64,000 bases of DNA from positions 494,829-558,828 of the forward strand of contig NZ_JALAMO010000007.1 in NCBI RefSeq assembly GCF_026790065.1, written 5' to 3'. The notes under the pieces are model-generated. The model ran no database searches. It was not told the DNA's origin and saw only the letters and a program-made list of their open reading frames with translations. Made by a program: the position numbers and the translations under genes. This DNA is from Bacillus sp. N13C7. Its GTDB lineage: Bacteria; Bacillota; Bacilli; Bacillales; Bacillaceae. This document shows, piece after piece, positions 58,259-64,000 of the stretch (the first letter of the stretch is position 1; every line of letters begins with the position of its first letter).

Positions 58259-60628
58259 ATGCACAAACACATTCGGAAGGCAGCCGTTTTAGGATCGGGG
58301 GTAATGGGATCCGGTATTGCGGCGCATTTGGCTAACATCGGAATTCCTGTCCTGCTGCTAGATATTGTGCCGAACGATTTGACAAAGGAAGAGGAAAAAA
58401 AGGGGCTGACGAAGGAGAGTCCGGAGGTGCGCAGCAGGCTGAGCCGGCAGGCGGTGAAAAAACTGCTGAAACAAAAGCCCGCTCCCCTCACATCAGCGAA
58501 AAATACCTCCTATATCACACCGGGCAATCTGGAGGATGATGCTAAAAAACTGAAAGAAGCAGATTGGATTATTGAGGTCGTAGTCGAAAACCTAGACGTC
58601 AAAAAGCAGATTTTCGCTCTTGTGGATGAACATCGAAAGCCAGGAAGCATCGTCTCAAGCAACACATCCGGCATATCCGTGCAGGAAATGGCTGAAGGCC
58701 GGTCGGATGATTTTAAAGCCCATTTTCTTGGAACGCACTTTTTTAATCCCGCTCGCTATTTAAAGCTGCTGGAGATCATTCCGATTAAGGAAACCGACCC
58801 TGATATTTTAGAGTTTATGACATCCTTCGGTGAAAATGTCCTCGGTAAAGGAGTTGTCACAGCAAAGGACACACCGAACTTTATTGCAAACCGCATCGGA
58901 ACGTATGGGCTTCTTGTCACAGTCCAAGAAATGCTGAAAGGCGGCTATCAGGTTGGAGAGGTCGATTCGATCACAGGACCGCTAATCGGCAGGCCGAAAA
59001 GCGCGACCTTCAGAACGCTTGATGTGGTCGGGCTCGATACATTTGCCCACGTTGCCCGAAATGTGTATGACAAAGCGGATGGCAATGAGAAAGACGTGTT
59101 TCGCTTGCCAGGCTTCATGAACGATATGCTGGAAAAAGGGTGGATCGGAAGCAAGGCCGGCCAAGGCTTTTATAAAAAAGAGGGAAAAACGATTTATGAG
59201 CTTGATCCAGTGACGCTTACTTATGGCGAGCGGTCAAAAATGAAAGCACCGTCACTGGAAGCAGCAAAACAGGCAAAAGGCACAAAATCCAAAATGAAAG
59301 CGCTTATTTACTCGGATGACAGAGCGGGCAGTCTGCTATGGAATATCACATCTCAAACCCTTCTTTACTCAGCTGAACTGCTTGGTGAGATTGCAGATGA
59401 TATTCATGCAATTGACCAAGCCATGAAGTGGGGATTCGGCTGGGAGCTGGGCCCATTTGAAATGTGGGACGCCATCGGCCTCAGACAGTCGGCGGAAAAG
59501 CTTGAACAGCATGGAGCGGATATACCTGGTTGGGTCAAAGACATGCTGGACAAAGGAAATGAAACCTTCTACATCAAAGAGAACGGAACGGTATTTTATT
59601 ATGACCGCGGTGAATACAGGGCCGTGAAAGAAAACAAAAAACGGATTCATTTACAAGCACTTAAAGAAACAAAAGGCGTGATTGCGAAAAACAGCGGAGC
59701 AAGCCTGATTGACCTTGGAGATGATGTGGCCCTGCTTGAATTTCATTCGAAAAGAAATGCAATCGGCCTCGATATCATTCAAATGATCAACAAAGCGTTA
59801 GAGGAAACAGAGCGAAACTATAAAGGCCTTGTCATCGGGAATCAAGGGAAAAATTTCTGCGTCGGCGCGAATCTCGCCATGATCCTAATGGAAGTCCAAG
59901 ATGATAACTTTTTAGAAGTAGATTTTGTGATACGCCGTTTCCAGGAAACGATGATGAAGATCAAATACAGTGCGAAACCGGTTGTCGCCGCTCCATTTGG
60001 CATGACGCTCGGCGGAGGAACGGAGGTATGCCTGCCTGCTGCGCGCATCCAAGCAGCAAGCGAAGCCTATATGGGGCTTGTGGAATCCGGTGTCGGCCTT
60101 ATCCCTGGCGGAGGAGGAAACAAAGAGCTGTACATCAACCATCTTCGCCGCGGCCTTGATCCGATGAATGCAGCTATGAAAACGTTTGAAACGATTGCAA
60201 TGGCGAAAGTGTCAGCTTCCGCTCAAGAGGCCCGTGAGATGAACATCTTAAAGGAAACGGATCACACTAGCATGAATCAGGACCACCTGCTGCACGATGC
60301 AAAGCAGCTTGCCGCATCTTTATACGATAGAGGCTGGCGGCCGCCTGTAAAAGAAAAGGTCAAGGTGCCGGGAGAAACCGGTTATGCGGCACTCTTGCTT
60401 GGCGCTGAGCAGATGAAGCTATCCGGCTATATATCTGAGCATGATTTCAAGATCGCGAAAAAACTTGCTTATGTCATTGCCGGCGGAAAAGTGCCGTTCG
60501 GTACAGAGGTTGATGAAGAGTATTTATTGGAGATCGAGAGAGAAACGTTTTTGAGTTTGGCAGGAGAGGCGAAATCTCAAGCGAGAATGCAGCATATGCT
60601 TGTGAAAGGTAAACCTTTACGGAACTAG
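58259..60628 (+). CDS. fadN: 3-hydroxyacyl-CoA dehydrogenase / enoyl-CoA hydratase FadN
   Basis: 789 aa from ATG 58259, after AAGGGGGATATC; an in-frame ATG at 58220 lies in the FadR box and is not used. Residues ~5-200 are an NAD-binding dehydrogenase half (VLGSGVMGSGIAAHLANIG; HFFNPARYLKLLEII); the C-terminal ~300 residues are a crotonase half with GNQGKNFCVGANLAM and FGMTLGGGTEVCLPAARIQA. The order is the reverse of FadB. It performs two steps of beta-oxidation. Confidence 0.96.
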   Translation: MHKHIRKAAVLGSGVMGSGIAAHLANIGIPVLLLDIVPNDLTKEEEKKGLTKESPEVRSRLSRQAVKKLLKQKPAPLTSAKNTSYITPGNLEDDAKKLKEADWIIEVVVENLDVKKQIFALVDEHRKPGSIVSSNTSGISVQEMAEGRSDDFKAHFLGTHFFNPARYLKLLEIIPIKETDPDILEFMTSFGENVLGKGVVTAKDTPNFIANRIGTYGLLVTVQEMLKGGYQVGEVDSITGPLIGRPKSATFRTLDVVGLDTFAHVARNVYDKADGNEKDVFRLPGFMNDMLEKGWIGSKAGQGFYKKEGKTIYELDPVTLTYGERSKMKAPSLEAAKQAKGTKSKMKALIYSDDRAGSLLWNITSQTLLYSAELLGEIADDIHAIDQAMKWGFGWELGPFEMWDAIGLRQSAEKLEQHGADIPGWVKDMLDKGNETFYIKENGTVFYYDRGEYRAVKENKKRIHLQALKETKGVIAKNSGASLIDLGDDVALLEFHSKRNAIGLDIIQMINKALEETERNYKGLVIGNQGKNFCVGANLAMILMEVQDDNFLEVDFVIRRFQETMMKIKYSAKPVVAAPFGMTLGGGTEVCLPAARIQAASEAYMGLVESGVGLIPGGGGNKELYINHLRRGLDPMNAAMKTFETIAMAKVSASAQEAREMNILKETDHTSMNQDHLLHDAKQLAASLYDRGWRPPVKEKVKVPGETGYAALLLGAEQMKLSGYISEHDFKIAKKLAYVIAGGKVPFGTEVDEEYLLEIERETFLSLAGEAKSQARMQHMLVKGKPLRN

Positions 60629-60638
60629 GAGGGAGCTT

Positions 60639-61814
60639 ATGAAAGAGGCAGTCATTGTATCAGGTGCAAGAACTCCGGTTGGGAAAGCAAAAAAAGGATC
60701 ACTGGCCACCGTTCGACCGGATGATCTGGGAGCGATTTGCGTAAAAGAAACACTGAAACGGGCAGGCGGCTACGAAGGCAATATTGACGACTTGATTATC
60801 GGGTGTGCGACACCTGAAGCAGAACAGGGGCTTAATATGGCGAGAAATATCGGTGCGCTCGCGGGACTGCCGTACACGGTCCCGGCAATTACTGTCAATC
60901 GCTACTGCTCTTCAGGCCTTCAATCCATCGCCTATGCGGCAGAAAAGATTATGCTCGGCGCCTACGATACAGCGATCGCCGGCGGAGCAGAGTCCATGTC
61001 GCAGGTTCCGATGATGGGGCATGTGACCCGTCCGAACCTTGCATTGGCAGAAAAGGCGCCAGAGTATTACATGAGCATGGGACACACAGCCGAGCAAGTC
61101 GCGAAAAAATACGGCGTTTCCCGCGAGGATCAGGATGCGTTTGCCGTCCGCAGCCACCAAAATGCGGCAAAAGCCCTTGCAGAGGGGAAATTTAAAGAAG
61201 AGATCGTACCCGTCGAAGTGACGGTGACAGAAATCGGAGACAACCATAAACCGCAGGAAAAACAGTTTGTGTTTTCACAGGATGAAGGTGTTCGCCCGCA
61301 AACGACTGCAGACATTTTGGCAACATTGCGTCCAGCTTTTTCCGTTGACGGAACGGTGACCGCGGGCAACTCCTCCCAGACGAGTGACGGAGCGGCGGCT
61401 GTCATGCTGATGGACCGGGAAAAGGCTGATGCGCTGGGCTTGGCCCCGCTTGTCAAATTCCGCTCCTTTGCCGTAGGCGGCGTGCCGCCGGAAGTCATGG
61501 GCATCGGACCGGTGGAAGCCATTCCGCGTGCCTTGAAGCATGCGGGGCTTCAACTGCAGGACATCGGTTTGTTTGAACTGAACGAAGCTTTTGCATCACA
61601 AGCCATTCAAGTCATCAGGGAACTGGGAATCGATGAAGAAAAAGTGAATGTCAACGGGGGCGCAATCGCGCTTGGACACCCGCTTGGCTGTACGGGCACT
61701 AAGCTTACACTCTCATTGATTCATGAAATGAAACGAAGAAACGAGCAATTTGGAGTCGTTACAATGTGTATCGGCGGCGGGATGGGAGCGGCCGGTGTAT
61801 TTGAATTATGCTAA
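60639..61814 (+). CDS. fadA: Acetyl-CoA acyltransferase (3-ketoacyl-CoA thiolase) FadA
   Basis: 391 aa thiolase: first catalytic Cys in VNRYCSSGLQSIAYA, NEAFASQ, GGAIALGHPLGCTG with the His, and the final Cys in TMCIGGGMGAAG. It performs the last beta-oxidation step. The ATG follows TAGGAGGGAGC, 11 nt after fadN. Confidence 0.97.
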   Translation: MKEAVIVSGARTPVGKAKKGSLATVRPDDLGAICVKETLKRAGGYEGNIDDLIIGCATPEAEQGLNMARNIGALAGLPYTVPAITVNRYCSSGLQSIAYAAEKIMLGAYDTAIAGGAESMSQVPMMGHVTRPNLALAEKAPEYYMSMGHTAEQVAKKYGVSREDQDAFAVRSHQNAAKALAEGKFKEEIVPVEVTVTEIGDNHKPQEKQFVFSQDEGVRPQTTADILATLRPAFSVDGTVTAGNSSQTSDGAAAVMLMDREKADALGLAPLVKFRSFAVGGVPPEVMGIGPVEAIPRALKHAGLQLQDIGLFELNEAFASQAIQVIRELGIDEEKVNVNGGAIALGHPLGCTGTKLTLSLIHEMKRRNEQFGVVTMCIGGGMGAAGVFELC

Positions 61815-61828
61815 AGGGGGAAAAGCAA

Positions 61829-63613
61829 ATGGCGAAAAAAGCGGCTGAAGTACAAAAAGGCGGCGGTTTCTTAATCGAGGATGTCTCATATGACCAAATG
61901 TATACACCGGAGGATTTCACTGACGAGCATAAAATGATTGCGAAAACGACGGAGGATTACATCGAGCAAGATGTTCTCCCTCATATCGATGATATCGAAA
62001 ACCATCAATTCGAACATTCCGTCAGGCTGTTGAAGAAAGCGGGTGAACTCGGGCTGCTTGGCGCTGATGTACCGGAGGAATACGGAGGGCTCGGCCTTGA
62101 TAAAATCAGCTCGGCCCTCATCACTGAAAAATTTTCACGTGCGGGAAGCTTTTCACTTTCTTATGGGGCGCATGTCGGCATCGGTTCCTTGCCGATCGTC
62201 TTTTTTGGATCAGAAGAGCAAAAGAAAAAATATTTGCCCGGCCTCGCTTCAGGCGAAAAGATCGCAGCTTATGCATTGACTGAGCCGGGCTCTGGTTCTG
62301 ACGCGCTTGGAGCAAAAACAACAGCCGTGCTGAATGAAGCGGGAACGCATTATGTATTAACCGGTGAAAAACAGTGGATTACCAACTCTGCCTTTGCTGA
62401 TGTATTTGTCGTTTACGCTAAGGTGGACGGCGAAAAATTCTCAGCCTTTATTGTAGAAAAAGAGTTCCCTGGTGTATCCACAGGCCCGGAAGAAAAGAAA
62501 ATGGGGATCAAAGGATCATCGACAAGAACCCTCATTCTGGATCAGGCTGAAGTTCCAAAAGAAAATCTGCTTGGAGAAATCGGCAAAGGGCATATCATCG
62601 CCTTCAATATTTTAAATATCGGCCGCTACAAGCTGGCGGTTGGCACAATCGGTGCGTCCAAGCGGGTAATCGAGCTGTCTGCGGCCTACGCAAATCAGCG
62701 CCGCCAATTTAAAACGCCGATTGCAGCCTTTTCGCTGACACAAGAAAAAATAGCGACAATGGCGTCAAGGCTGTACGCAATGGAAAGCTCTGTATACAGA
62801 ACTGTCGGGCTGTTTGAAGACAATATGAGCCAGTTTACGGCTGATGATCTCAAGGATGGACGGCAAATTGCCAAGTCTATTGCCGAATATGCCATCGAAT
62901 GCTCTCTTAATAAAGTATTCGGCTCCGAAACGCTTGATTATATCGTAGATGAAGGCGTGCAAATTCATGGAGGCTACGGCTTTATGCAGGAGTACGAGGT
63001 AGAAAGGGCCTATAGGGATTCAAGGATCAATCGGATCTTTGAAGGCACAAACGAAATCAACCGGTTAATCGTGCCAAGCACCTTCCTGAAAAAAGCGCTC
63101 AAAGGCGAACTGCCTCTATTTGAAAAAGCACAGTCACTGCAGGAAGAACTCATGATGCTTATGCCTGAAGAGCCTGGCAGCGGCGTATTGGAGCAGGAGA
63201 AATATATCGTCAAGCAAGCCAAAAAAATCGCCCTGTTCGCCGCCGGTCTCGCTGCGCAAAAGTATGGAAAAGCCATCGATCGCGAACAAGAAATACTTGT
63301 CAACGTCGCGGATATCGTCAGCAATGTGTATGCAATGGAATCAGCCGTGCTCAGAACGGAAAAGGCCATTGCCGCGCAAGGCGAGGAAAAAGCAGCGCAA
63401 AAGGTGCTGTATACAGAAATTTTCGTTCAAGAAGCCTTTAACGAAATTGAAGCGCATGCGAAGGAGTCCCTCATCGCAATGGAAGAAGGAGATTCACTCC
63501 GCATGATGCTTTCCGCTCTGCGCAAGCTGACGCGCGTAACACCTAAAAACATCATTCAGAAAAAACGCGAAGCGGCAGCGGGCGTTTTTGAGGCTGAAAA
63601 ATATATTGTCTGA
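61829..63613 (+). CDS. fadE: Acyl-CoA dehydrogenase FadE
   Basis: 594 aa from ATG 61829 (MAKKAAEVQKGGG), after AAAGGGGGAAAAGC. Acyl-CoA dehydrogenase domains occupy about residues 40-420: LTEPGSGSDALGAKT, TGEKQWITNSAFADVFVVYA and GGYGFMQEYEVERAYRDSRI with the catalytic Glu region. A C-terminal extension of about 170 residues is typical of the longer members. It starts beta-oxidation by making enoyl-CoA. Last gene of the FadR operon. Confidence 0.96.
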   Translation: MAKKAAEVQKGGGFLIEDVSYDQMYTPEDFTDEHKMIAKTTEDYIEQDVLPHIDDIENHQFEHSVRLLKKAGELGLLGADVPEEYGGLGLDKISSALITEKFSRAGSFSLSYGAHVGIGSLPIVFFGSEEQKKKYLPGLASGEKIAAYALTEPGSGSDALGAKTTAVLNEAGTHYVLTGEKQWITNSAFADVFVVYAKVDGEKFSAFIVEKEFPGVSTGPEEKKMGIKGSSTRTLILDQAEVPKENLLGEIGKGHIIAFNILNIGRYKLAVGTIGASKRVIELSAAYANQRRQFKTPIAAFSLTQEKIATMASRLYAMESSVYRTVGLFEDNMSQFTADDLKDGRQIAKSIAEYAIECSLNKVFGSETLDYIVDEGVQIHGGYGFMQEYEVERAYRDSRINRIFEGTNEINRLIVPSTFLKKALKGELPLFEKAQSLQEELMMLMPEEPGSGVLEQEKYIVKQAKKIALFAAGLAAQKYGKAIDREQEILVNVADIVSNVYAMESAVLRTEKAIAAQGEEKAAQKVLYTEIFVQEAFNEIEAHAKESLIAMEEGDSLRMMLSALRKLTRVTPKNIIQKKREAAAGVFEAEKYIV

Positions 63614-63617
63614 TTGT

Positions 63618-63647
63618 CCAAAAGCTCCGCGTGTGCGGAGCTTTTTT
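63618..63647 (+). terminator. Terminator of fadNAE
   Basis: AAAAGCTCCGC / GCGGAGCTTTTTT with loop GTGT. Confidence 0.93.
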
Positions 63648-63721
63648 AAGAAGCACTGTTTTAGGTTTTTAAAACAAACTGTGTTAAAATAACCTCGATT
63701 ATTTTATTGAGGGGGAAGAAG

Positions 63722-64000
63722 ATGTCGTTAACTTTTTACTGGTACCCTAAATGCGGAACGTGCCGCAAAGCAAAGAAATGGCTTGAAGAGCATGGGAAAG
63801 ACATAAACGAAATACATATTGCAGAGCAGCCTCCAAGCAAAGAAGAACTAAAAGCGCTTTATGAAAAAAGCGGGCTGGATCTCAAGAAATTTTTCAACAC
63901 GAGCGGCATGAAATACCGCGAGCTAAACCTGAAGGAAAAGCTGTATCACATGTCGGAGGACGAACAGCTTGAACTGCTTGCCTCAGACGGAATGCTGATC
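63722..64000 (+). CDS. yusI: YusI, ArsC/Spx-family protein (3' end outside window)
   Basis: The first 93 codons are visible: MSLTFYWYPKCGTCRKAKKW with a CxxC motif (Cys-Gly-Thr-Cys), then the thioredoxin-like ArsC fold (FFNTSGMKYRELNL). Members of this group include Spx and arsenate reductases; the CxxC at the N-terminus is like Spx. Ribosome site GAGGGGGAAG. The likely -10 is TAAAAT at 63685-63690, with a weak -35. Confidence 0.88.
   Translation, partial: MSLTFYWYPKCGTCRKAKKWLEEHGKDINEIHIAEQPPSKEELKALYEKSGLDLKKFFNTSGMKYRELNLKEKLYHMSEDEQLELLASDGMLI

Noticed and set aside
1-64000. tRNA or rRNA genes, insertion sequences, CRISPR arrays, prophage genes
   Set aside because: No transposase, integrase, spaced repeat series or tRNA-like cloverleaf noticed on reading both strands; absence is by eye, not by search.

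Overview
The window is chromosomal DNA of a Bacillus of the B. subtilis group. The gene order from nhaK to yusI matches the yvg-yvs-fhu-yvr-yvq-lia-gerA-citG-css-yus-fad neighbourhood of B. subtilis 168, read here in the reverse orientation. AGGAGG-type ribosome sites, the lysine and cobalamin riboswitches, and perfect Fur, PerR and FadR boxes all fit. It is not strain 168 itself, as far as memory allows: an ArsR/DMT cassette sits between yvsH and fhuD, and the SDR gene I recall as split into yusR/yusS in 168 is one intact frame here.

Layout. 1-7.6 kb: 3' end of nhaK, stress protein YvgO, reductase YvgN, a molybdate-type binding protein and permease with their regulator (yvgL, yvgM, yvgK), the LTA primase YvgJ and the membrane protein YvsG. 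7.7-9.7 kb: spore protein SspJ, then an L-box riboswitch controlling the amino-acid antiporter YvsH. 9.8-11.1 kb: an AT-rich cassette (arsR plus two YdcZ-type transporters) with two matching operators; this is the least familiar part of the window. 11.2-15.3 kb: ferrichrome uptake fhuD / fhuBGC with divergent Fur boxes. 15.4-18.5 kb: yvrPON efflux ABC system. 18.5-21.4 kb: oxalate decarboxylase module (yvrL, oxdC, yvrJ) and its two-part sigma factor sigO-rsoA. 21.5-25.8 kb: YvrHG two-component system, yvrE, yvrD. 25.9-30.1 kb: B12-riboswitch operon yvrCBA-yvqK (uptake, cobinamide remodelling, adenosylation). 30.2-36.2 kb: MFS protein YvqJ and the cell-envelope stress operon liaIHGFSR.

36.2-39.9 kb: spore germinant receptor gerAA-AB-AC. 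39.9-46.6 kb: a 61-aa protein, fumarase CitG, TetR protein YuxN, a 54-aa protein with TetR-like palindromes, CssRS and the protease HtrB. 46.6-51.9 kb: PerR-regulated Dps protein MrgA, SDR YusZ, M3 peptidase YusX, lipoprotein YusW, siderophore ATPase YusV and small YusU. 51.9-56.2 kb: LysR protein YusT opposite an SDR (yusR) and tautomerase (yusQ), and the MarR/MFS pair yusO-yusP. 56.3-64 kb: two CotF-family coat-like proteins, the PRODH-like FadM, small YuzL, the FadR-controlled fadN-fadA-fadE beta-oxidation operon, and the start of yusI.

The region is mostly core genome with dense, readable regulation: iron (Fur x3), peroxide (PerR), fatty acids (FadR), envelope stress (LiaR, CssR), B12 and lysine riboswitches, and a dedicated sigma factor. 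The best leads for new biology are the ArsR/DMT cassette, where the predicted promoter would give a leaderless arsR mRNA; the palindrome between yvgL and yvgK; the ribosome-site-sequestering inverted repeat before yvrE; the 27-codon membrane peptide before htrB; the 54-aa protein with TetR-type palindromes; and the inverted repeat plus SigG-like promoter before yusW.
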